Source of the DNA: Caldisericota bacterium
GTDB taxonomy: Bacteria > CG03 > B21-G15
Length of the DNA stretch: 33,051 nucleotides
Assembly: GCA_003650255.1 (NCBI GenBank)
Contig: QMOP01000001.1
Coordinates: 1 to 33,051, forward strand
Direction: 5' to 3'
Part shown: positions 16,926 to 24,127 of the stretch, one piece after another
Position numbering within the stretch: the stretch's first letter is position 1
How the letters are laid out: the number at the start of each line of letters is the position of its first letter
Notes under the pieces: generated by a model
What the model saw: the letters and a program-made list of their open reading frames with translations, nothing else
What the model was told of the DNA's origin: nothing
Databases searched by the model: none
Program-made: the position numbers and the translations under genes

Positions 16926-18358
16926 AAGAAGTAATTTCTAAATTTTTGAAAGAACTTGAGAGAAATTTTTATTCTCTTGAGAGACTTACAGAAGTATCTC
17001 TTGAATTTCTACAGAGAGTATCTGGAAGTAGGACTGTTGGAATTTTTCTTTCATCCCCTGAAGAAAGGAATGTCTGGAGGATGAAGAAAATAATTCATTT
17101 AGGGAAATTTGTCGAAGGAGAAGAGGAGATAGATTTGAGAGAAGGAGTTAACAGGCAGTTATTAAAACTGAAAAGGAGAGAAAAAAAGTATTTTATCAAG
17201 AGTTATAAAGATAGCTTTTATCTTTACTTTCCTCTTGGTGATGGGGAAGTTATAGGCTGTTTAAGATTTGTAGATGACAGGAAGAGGAGGAAGGGTATCT
17301 TTTCAAAATTATCAGAGATAGAAGTGCTTGCATATATTATAGCGAGTTATATGAATAAGCTATTTTTGTGGGAAGAAGCACAGGTAAGAAGTAGAATGCT
17401 TGGTAGTTTTATGAAGCTTTCAACAATTCTTACTAAGGAAAAGTATTTAAGAGGAATTTTAAGAGAGATAATATATGAACTTGAAGAAAGTTTCAGATTT
17501 GATTTCATAAGAGCATATTTCATAGATAAGGAGGAAAGGAGTATTTTCGGTTTTATAGGTATTAACTGGAAGAGGGAGATTCAGGATATTTCCCATTTAA
17601 AAATTTTTCTTGATGAAGAGGAGAACAGGCTTTCAGAGTATGTTAAGTCGGGAAGTGAATTTAAGATTTATGATGAAGGATGTTCATTATACTTATCACT
17701 TAAGAGTAAAGGTGAAATTTTTGGCATATTAGAAGTGAGTAATATATACTCTCAGGAGAGAATAGATGAAGGAACTATTAATTTCCTGAAGTCATTTTTG
17801 AATCACATTAATTTTGCCATTGAAAAAGCCACTCTTTTCGAAGAGATAGAGAGATTATCCTTAAAGGATGGATTAACAGGGCTTTATAACATAAGGTATT
17901 TTAAAGAGAGAGTTAAAGAGGAAATAGAAAGGTCAAGAAGAAACAATCTCTGTTTCAGTATGGTTATGATTGATCTGGATAATTTTAAGAAGATAAATGA
18001 CAGTTTTGGACACAGTACAGGGGATAAAGTTTTAAAGTTTTTTTCAGAAGAGTTGCAGAAAAATATGAGAAAAAGTGATGTCATTTGTAGATATGGCGGA
18101 GATGAGTTTTTAGTGCTTTTACCGAGAGTGAATATTGGAAAAAGCAATTTCATGAAAGAAAGGATAAGAAAGGTTTTATGTAAAGAGATAAGGATAGGTA
18201 ATTTGAAAGTAAGTATTTCAGCCAGTATAGGAGGAGTGGTTTTTCCATTTGATGGGGATACAGTTGAGAAGCTTTTTGAGAGAGCAGACCATGTTTTATA
18301 TAAAGTTAAGAGGAAAGGGAAAATGGATTTTAGGTTATTTAGTGAAGATGCAAGATAA
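16919..18358 (+). CDS. Diguanylate cyclase with N-terminal GAF-like sensor domains
   Basis: 479 aa, soluble. Residues ~1-150 and ~160-310 look like two GAF-type domains (weakly conserved, called from length and strand pattern). The C-terminal third is a GGDEF domain beginning at LKDGLTGLYNIRYF, with DLDNFKKINDSFGH. The catalytic GGDEF is intact at residues 393-397. An RxxD inhibitory site (RKSD, 384-387) lies exactly five residues before it, so product inhibition is expected. It makes c-di-GMP from two GTP. It overlaps the SBP-like gene by 7 bp and lies about 2 kb upstream of a c-di-GMP riboswitch, which makes a local circuit plausible. No EAL, HD-GYP or PilZ gene is seen in the window. Confidence 0.9.
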   Translation: MVEEVISKFLKELERNFYSLERLTEVSLEFLQRVSGSRTVGIFLSSPEERNVWRMKKIIHLGKFVEGEEEIDLREGVNRQLLKLKRREKKYFIKSYKDSFYLYFPLGDGEVIGCLRFVDDRKRRKGIFSKLSEIEVLAYIIASYMNKLFLWEEAQVRSRMLGSFMKLSTILTKEKYLRGILREIIYELEESFRFDFIRAYFIDKEERSIFGFIGINWKREIQDISHLKIFLDEEENRLSEYVKSGSEFKIYDEGCSLYLSLKSKGEIFGILEVSNIYSQERIDEGTINFLKSFLNHINFAIEKATLFEEIERLSLKDGLTGLYNIRYFKERVKEEIERSRRNNLCFSMVMIDLDNFKKINDSFGHSTGDKVLKFFSEELQKNMRKSDVICRYGGDEFLVLLPRVNIGKSNFMKERIRKVLCKEIRIGNLKVSISASIGGVVFPFDGDTVEKLFERADHVLYKVKRKGKMDFRLFSEDAR

Positions 18359-18383
18359 TACAAAAAATAAGCAATTGAATACA

Positions 18384-18413
18384 TTTACATATCTGAAGAA
18401 AACTTTTTATAAT
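18384..18413 (+). promoter_or_regulatory. Sigma70-type promoter upstream of the glycan-binding lipoprotein
   Basis: TTTACA at 18384-18389 and a perfect TATAAT at 18408-18413, spaced 18 bp, lie in the 90 bp gap between the cyclase stop and the next start. A transcript from here would carry the lipoprotein and OmpA-like genes and could run on into the riboswitch. Confidence 0.6.
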
Positions 18414-18433
18414 TTTACTGATAGGAATTTAAC

Positions 18434-18440
18434 GAGGAGG
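18434..18440 (+). promoter_or_regulatory. Strong ribosome binding site fixing the start at 18449
   Basis: GAGGAGG, continuing into TGA, is a near-complete anti-16S match. It overlaps a possible GTG at 18440 and is only 2 bp from ATG 18443. ATG 18449 is 8 bp downstream, so it is the probable start. Confidence 0.75.
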
Positions 18441-18448
18441 TGATGAAG

Positions 18449-19111
18449 ATGAAGGAGAAAATTCTGACTGCTGTATGTATGGTTTTTCTTGCTGGATGTT
18501 TAGCTAAAAAAGAGGTTGTGAAGGAGGAGTTTGTTCCAGAAGCTCAACAGATGAGTTCAGCCCAGCAGGAGTCAGGATATAAAGGGTATGCTGTTCAGTT
18601 TCCTTTTTATGTTTACAAAGATAGAACATATCGTGGTAACCATTACATTCCAAGCGGTTGGATGGGAGATTATGGAGATATAAAGTTGAATGAGAATTGC
18701 CGGGAGAATCCTTATTCAGGAAAAACATGTATTAAAATTGTCTATACTGCAAAGAAATCCCAAGGAGCAGGATGGGCAGGAATTTACTGGCAGAATCCAG
18801 CAAATAACTGGGGGACTGTTAAAGGAGGATATGATTTGACAGGATCAAAAAAACTTGTTTTTTATGCGAGAGGAGAAAAAGGGGGAGAGGTTGCTGAATT
18901 TAAAATGGGAGGAATACAGGGTGAATACAGTGATACAGATATGGCAACTACAGGTCCGATTGTATTGAGTAAGAAATGGAGAAAGTATGAGATAGACCTT
19001 ACAGGACTTGACCTTTCTTATATTTCAGGTGGTTTCTGCTGGGTGACCTCTTCACAGGATAATCCTGAAGGATGCACGATATATCTTGATGAGATAGTAT
19101 ACATTAAATGA
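18449..19111 (+). CDS. Lipoprotein with carbohydrate-binding-like domain (paralogue of next gene's N-terminus)
   Basis: 220 aa from ATG 18449. The signal peptide ends in LAGC with Cys17. A short Gln/Ser-rich linker precedes one jelly-roll domain (~50-220). Shared landmarks with the following protein are PSGWMGD, GWAGIYW, NNWG, GYDLTG, LVFYARGEKGGE, LSKKWRKYEIDL, ISGGFCW, DNPEGCTIYLD. The pattern fits CBM11/CIA30-like glycan-binding modules, but I cannot name the family. It overlaps the OmpA-like gene by 4 bp. The pair looks like a gene duplication with different anchors: lipid here, peptidoglycan there. Confidence 0.8.
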   Translation: MKEKILTAVCMVFLAGCLAKKEVVKEEFVPEAQQMSSAQQESGYKGYAVQFPFYVYKDRTYRGNHYIPSGWMGDYGDIKLNENCRENPYSGKTCIKIVYTAKKSQGAGWAGIYWQNPANNWGTVKGGYDLTGSKKLVFYARGEKGGEVAEFKMGGIQGEYSDTDMATTGPIVLSKKWRKYEIDLTGLDLSYISGGFCWVTSSQDNPEGCTIYLDEIVYIK

Positions 19112-20397
19112 TATTCATCTTTCTGATATTGTATTTAAAGGCAATTGATTATTTTTACGTATACTCATCATGTAAAGATGAAATAAACAGGTTCTCTCCC
19201 TCAGGCTTTATGGGAGATGTAAATGATTTCTACCTTACACATGATTATAAAATTCGTTCGCCTTTAAAATGTTCAAGAGGCAGTTTGAAAATTAAATATG
19301 AACCAAAGGGTGAAAAAGGATGGGCGGGTATTTATTTCCTTCATCCGCCAAACAATTGGGGAAATATAAGAGAAGGGTATAATCTTACTGGAGCAACAGA
19401 AATAATCTTTTATGCAAAGGGTAAGAAGGGCGGTGAAAAGATTTCTCTTATAAAAATAGGAGGTTTAACAGGAAGGTATCCTGACAGTGATACCATGCAG
19501 ATTGGGCCACTTCGCCTTAGTAAAAAATGGAAGAGATTTACAATTGATATTTCAAAGATGAATTTAAGATATATCGCAGGGGGGTTCTGTGTAATTCTTA
19601 AGAAGGAGGATAATCCAAAGGGATGTACGATTTATCTTGATGGAATTGCATATAGAGGTGGGAGAATATATGCTTTAAAGACCCTTGGTGATGATGTCCC
19701 TCCAAAACTTAGTATCAAACTTTCATCAAATGAGTTAAATCTTGGAAAAAATCTTGATATCTTCTTGGAAGCAAAGGATAATAGAGTTGTTAAAGAGTGG
19801 AGTTTAAAGATTTTAAATCAGGAAAGGAATGAAATTAAAATTTGGCAGGGATCTTCAGATCCCCCAAAAAAGATTATCTGGGATGGAAAGGATGATATAT
19901 ATAAAAAGTATGTTCCATCTGGAGAATATACATTTATTTTTAAAGCAAAAGATGAAGCAGGAAATGTTTCAGAGGTTCAGTCAAAGGTGGTGGTAAAAAA
20001 GAAAGAGAAAAAGGAGTATAAAAAGATAAAGATAGTGGAAAGCGAAAAGGGTTTAAGGGTGAGATTGAAATCAGACATTCTTTTCGGAATAGGAAAATAT
20101 AAGTTAAAGAAGGAAGTTTATCCTATTCTTGATGAACTTGTTGAACTTTTAAAGGAGTATCCAGAGAATAAAATTTTAATAGAAGGACATACTGATAGTG
20201 TGGGTTCAGAAGGTTATAATTTAAAACTTTCAATTAAAAGGGCTAAAGAGGTCAGGAATTATCTTGTAAAAAAGGGAATAAGTAGCGAAAGAATAAAGGT
20301 AGTAGGTTATGGTGAGAAAAAACCAATAGCATCAAATAAGACAAGACATGGAAGAGCACTTAATAGAAGAGTTGAGGTGATAATATTAAAGAAGTAG
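19108..20397 (+). CDS. OmpA-family protein: carbohydrate-binding-like domain, FlgD-like Ig, peptidoglycan-binding domain
   Basis: 429 aa. The short hydrophobic N-terminus is a probable signal peptide. Residues ~15-190 duplicate the binding-like domain of the upstream lipoprotein (PSGFMGD, GWAGIYF, NNWG, GYNLTG, FYAKGKKGGE, NPKGCTIYLD). Residues ~205-305 resemble a FlgD-like Ig domain (KIIWDGKDD, VPSGEYTFIFKAKDEAGN). Residues ~320-429 are an OmpA C-terminal domain (IEGHTDSVGSEGYN, SIKRAKEVRNYL, NRRVEVIIL) that binds peptidoglycan. The design anchors a ligand-binding head to the cell wall. The riboswitch starts immediately after its stop. Confidence 0.85.
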   Translation: MIFIFLILYLKAIDYFYVYSSCKDEINRFSPSGFMGDVNDFYLTHDYKIRSPLKCSRGSLKIKYEPKGEKGWAGIYFLHPPNNWGNIREGYNLTGATEIIFYAKGKKGGEKISLIKIGGLTGRYPDSDTMQIGPLRLSKKWKRFTIDISKMNLRYIAGGFCVILKKEDNPKGCTIYLDGIAYRGGRIYALKTLGDDVPPKLSIKLSSNELNLGKNLDIFLEAKDNRVVKEWSLKILNQERNEIKIWQGSSDPPKKIIWDGKDDIYKKYVPSGEYTFIFKAKDEAGNVSEVQSKVVVKKKEKKEYKKIKIVESEKGLRVRLKSDILFGIGKYKLKKEVYPILDELVELLKEYPENKILIEGHTDSVGSEGYNLKLSIKRAKEVRNYLVKKGISSERIKVVGYGEKKPIASNKTRHGRALNRRVEVIILKK

Positions 20398-20398
20398 T

Positions 20399-20478
20399 GG
20401 GAAAAAGGCAAACTCCGGGTGACCGGAGGACGCAAAGCCACGGATCCTGATATTCTGTCAGGATAGCCGGGCTGCCCC
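20399..20478 (+). promoter_or_regulatory. Cyclic di-GMP-I (GEMM-I) riboswitch aptamer
   Basis: The conserved GEMM-I core is present in order: AAGGCAAAC (20405-20413), a hairpin CTCCGG-GTGA-CCGGAG (20413-20428) with a GNRA tetraloop, and GACGCAAAGCC (20429-20439). A second hairpin has ATCCTGA (20444-20450) pairing perfectly with TCAGGAT (20458-20464), and GCCGGGCTGCC (20466-20476) closes the aptamer. The base equivalent to G20 of the Vibrio Vc2 aptamer appears to be G (20407), which favours c-di-GMP over cGAMP. The aptamer ends about 10 bp before the ribosome binding site of the next gene. No U-tract terminator is visible, so control at translation seems more likely. It sits 2 bp after the OmpA-like stop, inside the gene run. 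Confidence 0.93.
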
Positions 20479-20485
20479 GAGGAAA

Positions 20486-20491
20486 AGGAGG
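20486..20491 (+). promoter_or_regulatory. Ribosome binding site under probable riboswitch control
   Basis: AGGAGG lies 5 bp before ATG 20497 and overlaps the alternative GTG at 20491, which rules that GTG out as the start. Its closeness to the aptamer's 3' end makes it the natural target of ligand-dependent sequestration. Confidence 0.7.
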
Positions 20492-20496
20492 TGTTT

Positions 20497-21165
20497 ATGA
20501 AGAGGATTCTTCTCGGAGCAATTGTCTGCTTTGCTTCCTTCGGGGTTCTTTTTTCTTTCACATCTCAGGGAATTTCAACAGTTACAGCTACTGCCGAGCT
20601 TACAGGGGAAGGTATTGTTCAGATGAGTATTGAGATTAAGAATGTTTTGACACATTCAACTACAACTCAAATTTACTGGTCAGGAATTACACTTCCAACT
20701 GGATGGGAAGTGGCAGATAGTTACATCCTTCTTCATTCAACAATTACAGCTGCATCAGGTGGAATAAGGATTTACACTGACAACAAGTCAGCAGATGCAA
20801 ATCCGCAGTATACAGGGTCAGATAGTGGAGGAGGACTTGTTGATACCTCGGATACAACAAAAAAATTGCCTATAGGATGGAAAATTACAGAGGATACAAC
20901 AACAGTTAGTGCTGCTGATCCGGATAGTGATAGTAGCTGGTTTTATTTTAAAGACAAAAGTGATTCTGATTTCTGGATCAATGCTGATACTCAAGATTAC
21001 TCTACAGTGAAGAAAGCAGATGGGATTCATTATAATCAGGGTTCTTCAAATTATGGAGGAGGAACCTCTCCAGATGCAATATACATGGAATGTAATTTCA
21101 CGAATGCTGTAACTCCGAGGACATACAAAACTTCCACAATTCGAATAGAGGCATTTATACAGTAA
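20497..21165 (+). CDS. Secreted protein with a distinctive YTDN/NAVTPRTYK module, first gene after the c-di-GMP riboswitch
   Basis: 222 aa from ATG 20497. The signal peptide is RILLGAIVCFASFGVLFS. The mature protein is beta-rich and low in charge. From about residue 66 it carries a module shared with the C-terminal half of the protein at 21921: LPTGW, VAD, IYTDN, YTG, GLVDTS, TTK, GW, YFKDK, SDF, NAVTPRTYKT. I do not recognise a named family. The Ig-like protein encoded next could be its chaperone, and the arrangement suggests a secreted structural or adhesive subunit. Expression is expected to respond to c-di-GMP. Confidence 0.78.
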   Translation: MKRILLGAIVCFASFGVLFSFTSQGISTVTATAELTGEGIVQMSIEIKNVLTHSTTTQIYWSGITLPTGWEVADSYILLHSTITAASGGIRIYTDNKSADANPQYTGSDSGGGLVDTSDTTKKLPIGWKITEDTTTVSAADPDSDSSWFYFKDKSDSDFWINADTQDYSTVKKADGIHYNQGSSNYGGGTSPDAIYMECNFTNAVTPRTYKTSTIRIEAFIQ

Positions 21166-21213
21166 GAAGTTAGTTTATATAAGAAAGAGTTTTAAAAAGG
21201 AAAGGTAGATAAA

Positions 21214-21924
21214 ATGTGGATATTTTCTAGTTTATTCTTATATTCACTTCTTGCAATGTCTGTTACTCCAGCAAAGTATGAGTTACTTCTTTCCACAGGA
21301 GAAAGAAACACCATTTATTTCACCGTCAAAAATGATAAATTAGAAATGATGAAAGTAAGGGTTAATTCTAAATACTGGTTTGTTTTACCGGAGAATAAAG
21401 GAATAGAGATTGATTCATGGTTGAGTTTTAGTCCAAAAGAGTTTTATTTAAAGAAAGGAGAGGGAAAAAGGGTTATATGTGAGGTTATTGTTCCTAAGAA
21501 TGCTAGTGGGTTCTTAAATGGAATGCTTTCATTCAATCAAATTGATTCTCCAACTTCCGTTAATATCACCATAAGTGTTCCTGTTTATATTATAATAAAG
21601 GATAACTATTCCTTTGATTTTGAGGTTAGGGGACTTAAGAGGGAAAATGAATATCTTCTTGTTGAGATTTTTAATAAAGGAAATGTTTATTTTAGACCAA
21701 GAGGAAGGATAAAAATGAATAGAGAGAGAAATTTTTTAATTTTTAAGAAAAAAAGTTTTCTATTTGAAAAAAGATTTAAAGAAGAAAGACATATTTTTCC
21801 TGGTAGTAGCGGATATGTTAAACTGGGAAATTTGGGTTTAAAAGATGGAAAATATGAGGTTATATTGGAACTTGAGTTTTGGGGAGATAAAAAAATAAGG
21901 AAGAAAATAGTGGTTTTGAAATGA
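21214..21924 (+). CDS. Exported Ig-like protein, PapD/DUF916-like (possible periplasmic chaperone)
   Basis: 236 aa with a signal peptide (FSSLFLYSLLAMS). The mature part begins VTPAKYELLLSTGERNTIYF, followed by WLSFSPKEFYLKKGEG and VICEVIVPKNASGFLNGMLSF. This order (a strand with backbone-supporting residues, SP.EF.L, then a VPK-containing strand) is seen in pilus-chaperone-like and DUF916-type Ig domains. The second half is another beta-sandwich. It lies between two proteins sharing a novel module, which suggests a folding or assembly role. No usher gene is present. It could instead be a structural Ig protein. Confidence 0.6.
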   Translation: MWIFSSLFLYSLLAMSVTPAKYELLLSTGERNTIYFTVKNDKLEMMKVRVNSKYWFVLPENKGIEIDSWLSFSPKEFYLKKGEGKRVICEVIVPKNASGFLNGMLSFNQIDSPTSVNITISVPVYIIIKDNYSFDFEVRGLKRENEYLLVEIFNKGNVYFRPRGRIKMNRERNFLIFKKKSFLFEKRFKEERHIFPGSSGYVKLGNLGLKDGKYEVILELEFWGDKKIRKKIVVLK

Positions 21925-22997
21925 TTATTCTTTTTCTTTTTTTGTTTTTTCTTTATCCAGAGATTTTAACAATCTACAATGATGAGGGGATATCAGGGGA
22001 TAATATCTACACATGGAATGATGGGGGTGCGGATTATGATGGAAGTTCGCAGGATCTGGAATCTGTTCCAGAAGGGTTTAAATGTTTTAAGACCACAGCG
22101 ACCTCTGGAAGTTATGCTGGATGGGGAGTTTTTTACAATACAGAGCAGGACTTTTCAGAATATCAAAATGGAGATTTGAGATTCTGGATTTACTCTTCAA
22201 CAGGGAATATAAAGGTTGAGATAGAAAGATGGAATGGTGAAACAGTGACAAAATATTTGAGTGATTATGGCTGGAATGATTCTTATGTTAATACTTGGAG
22301 ACTTTTTTCCATTCCATTAGATGATTTTGCAGTAGATATTACAACATCAGTGAAATCTCCATTTAAAATTACAGTCCTTACAACACCAGCAACATTTTAT
22401 ATTGATATGGTGAGATGGGCGGTTAATATTGATACCGGAAGTTTTAATTTAAAAATAAAAAGGATTTCAGATGATGTTGAAGTTTCATCGTTCACTTTTA
22501 CCAGGGTAAATTTAATAGGGCTTCCAACAGGATGGGTTGTTGCTGATCAGTATATAGAAATTGAAGTAGAACCTTCGGATATTTCCTGGGGAATACAGAT
22601 TTACACAGACAATGAGAGTCCCTCAGCAGACCCAAGATATACAGGAACAGAGGATCCAGCAGGTCTTGTTGATACATCGACTACAACAAAGAGATTACAA
22701 ATGGGCTGGACAATAGAATATTTAACCCATTCACTTTCAGAACTTGGAACAGGAGAGCCAGGAACTTGGGTAAATGGGGGCTATCAGTGGAAGTATTTTA
22801 AAGATAAAGCAAGTTCAGATTTTACAAATGGAGGAAGTTATGTAACTCCTTGGAATAATGAGGGTTTATTATGGAATACATGGCAGAGAGATTCAAAAAG
22901 TCCTCCAAATTATATTTATATAAGTGCGGATTTTTCAAATGCAGTTACACCAAGAACATATAAAACTAAAATTTTTGTAGAGTTTTATTATCAATGA
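21921..22997 (+). CDS. Secreted two-domain protein: carbohydrate-binding-like domain plus YTDN/NAVTPRTYK module
   Basis: 358 aa, start overlapping the previous stop (ATGA). A hydrophobic signal peptide covers residues 1-~17. Residues ~18-172 form a jelly-roll domain (FRFW-type strands, WRLFSIPLDDF, ending ATFYIDMVRW) related to the C-terminal domain of the lipoprotein at 13404. Residues ~175-358 repeat the module of the protein at 20497: LPTGW, VAD, GIQIYTDN, DPRYTG, AGLVDTS, YFKDKASSDF, NAVTPRTYKT. It looks like a tip or adhesin version of that subunit with an added glycan-binding domain; this is inference. Confidence 0.78.
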   Translation: MIILFLFLFFLYPEILTIYNDEGISGDNIYTWNDGGADYDGSSQDLESVPEGFKCFKTTATSGSYAGWGVFYNTEQDFSEYQNGDLRFWIYSSTGNIKVEIERWNGETVTKYLSDYGWNDSYVNTWRLFSIPLDDFAVDITTSVKSPFKITVLTTPATFYIDMVRWAVNIDTGSFNLKIKRISDDVEVSSFTFTRVNLIGLPTGWVVADQYIEIEVEPSDISWGIQIYTDNESPSADPRYTGTEDPAGLVDTSTTTKRLQMGWTIEYLTHSLSELGTGEPGTWVNGGYQWKYFKDKASSDFTNGGSYVTPWNNEGLLWNTWQRDSKSPPNYIYISADFSNAVTPRTYKTKIFVEFYYQ

Positions 22998-24127
22998 GAA
23001 GATTATGTTTTTTATTATTATTTTTTGAGTTGCCTCTACTTTCTTTTCAAACAATATCTTCTTATACAATTACAGCTTTTGTTCAATTTACTGTTGAGGA
23101 TTCAACTCCACCTGTAATAGATCATGAAGAAATAAAAAGGATTTCAGAGATAACGAGAATAGCAAGAGTTATAGCAACTTTTAGAGATGAAATTCAACTT
23201 TCAAAGGTGGGAATTTACTATTCATCATCTCCTTCAGCAGGTTTTTTGAAAAAGGAGTTTTCTCCTCAGACGACTTTTTATAGTATGAATGTATTAATAG
23301 AAAAGGAGATAATAAATCCTCCAACATTTTATTACAGGTTAATGGCTTTCGATGGAATAAACTATTCATATCTTCCCTCTTCCAGTTCCTGGTTTGAGGT
23401 TAAAGTAAATAGGATTGAATATTTCGATATTTCTTCATCTGGAGGAGAGATAATCCTTTATGATGGAAATTCAGAAGATGGAGAGTTAAGGTTGATTTAT
23501 CCTAAGAATGTAGTAGATGAGGATGTAAGATTAAAAATTGAGGAAACATCTCCTTTTGAGTTTAATGTGGAAAATGATGAGTTCCTCTGGAGAAATCCAG
23601 TATCAGTTTATTCTTTTCAACCAGATATTGATTTTAAAAGAGAGATAATATTAGAAGTTCCATATCAAGATGTGAATGATGACGGAAGGGTTGATGATGT
23701 GAATATTGAAGAGAGGAACTGTCAACTTTTCTTTTTTGATGGTTTTGAATGGAGATTTTGTGGTGGAGATTTGGATAGTAAGAAGAATATTATAAGAGTG
23801 AGGACAGACCATCTTTCAATTTATGGAGTTTTTCTTTTGAAAAAAATTTCAAAAAATCTTCTTAAACCAAAACAGAAATTTATTTCTCCTGGAGTAAAAG
23901 ACGGAGTAAATGATGAGATTGTCTTTGATGGACTTGATGATTCTAATACAGAAGTAAAAATCTTTGATTTGAGGGGAAGAATGGTAAAAAGGATAAAGGG
24001 GTATCCATATAAGTGGGATGGAAGGGATAAAAGGGGAAGATTGGTAGAACCAGGAGCATACATATATCAATATTTTCATCCTCTTTTAGATAAGAGAATA
24101 ACAGGTGTTGTAATTGTTGTAAGATGA
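22994..24127 (+). CDS. Secreted surface protein with FlgD-like C-terminal Ig domain and Ca-binding-like loop
   Basis: 377 aa, overlapping the previous gene by 4 bp. The signal peptide is RLCFLLLFFELPLLS. The N-terminal strand region (SSYTITAFVQFTVED) leads into Ig/Fn-like segments. Residues ~230-245 contain DVNDDGRVDDVNIEE, a dockerin-like acidic loop. The C-terminus (~295-377) is a FlgD-like/gliding-type domain: SPGVKDGVNDEIVFDGL, VKIFDLRGRMVKRI, WDGRDKRGRLVEPGAYIY. Such tails are common on exported proteins of FCB-type bacteria. The role is unknown; context suggests a component of the c-di-GMP-controlled surface structure. Confidence 0.72.
   Translation: MRRLCFLLLFFELPLLSFQTISSYTITAFVQFTVEDSTPPVIDHEEIKRISEITRIARVIATFRDEIQLSKVGIYYSSSPSAGFLKKEFSPQTTFYSMNVLIEKEIINPPTFYYRLMAFDGINYSYLPSSSSWFEVKVNRIEYFDISSSGGEIILYDGNSEDGELRLIYPKNVVDEDVRLKIEETSPFEFNVENDEFLWRNPVSVYSFQPDIDFKREIILEVPYQDVNDDGRVDDVNIEERNCQLFFFDGFEWRFCGGDLDSKKNIIRVRTDHLSIYGVFLLKKISKNLLKPKQKFISPGVKDGVNDEIVFDGLDDSNTEVKIFDLRGRMVKRIKGYPYKWDGRDKRGRLVEPGAYIYQYFHPLLDKRITGVVIVVR

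Noticed and set aside
17884..18384. 166-codon open frame on the minus strand
   Set aside because: It is antisense to the conserved GGDEF domain and its Ser/Leu/Phe-rich product has no recognisable motif.
20399..20478. cGAMP-selective (GEMM-Ib) version of the riboswitch
   Set aside because: The base matching Vc2 G20 appears to be G, whereas cGAMP-selective members carry A there; binding data would be decisive.
20491..20493. GTG start for the first riboswitch-controlled gene
   Set aside because: It overlaps the AGGAGG ribosome binding site; ATG 20497 has proper spacing.
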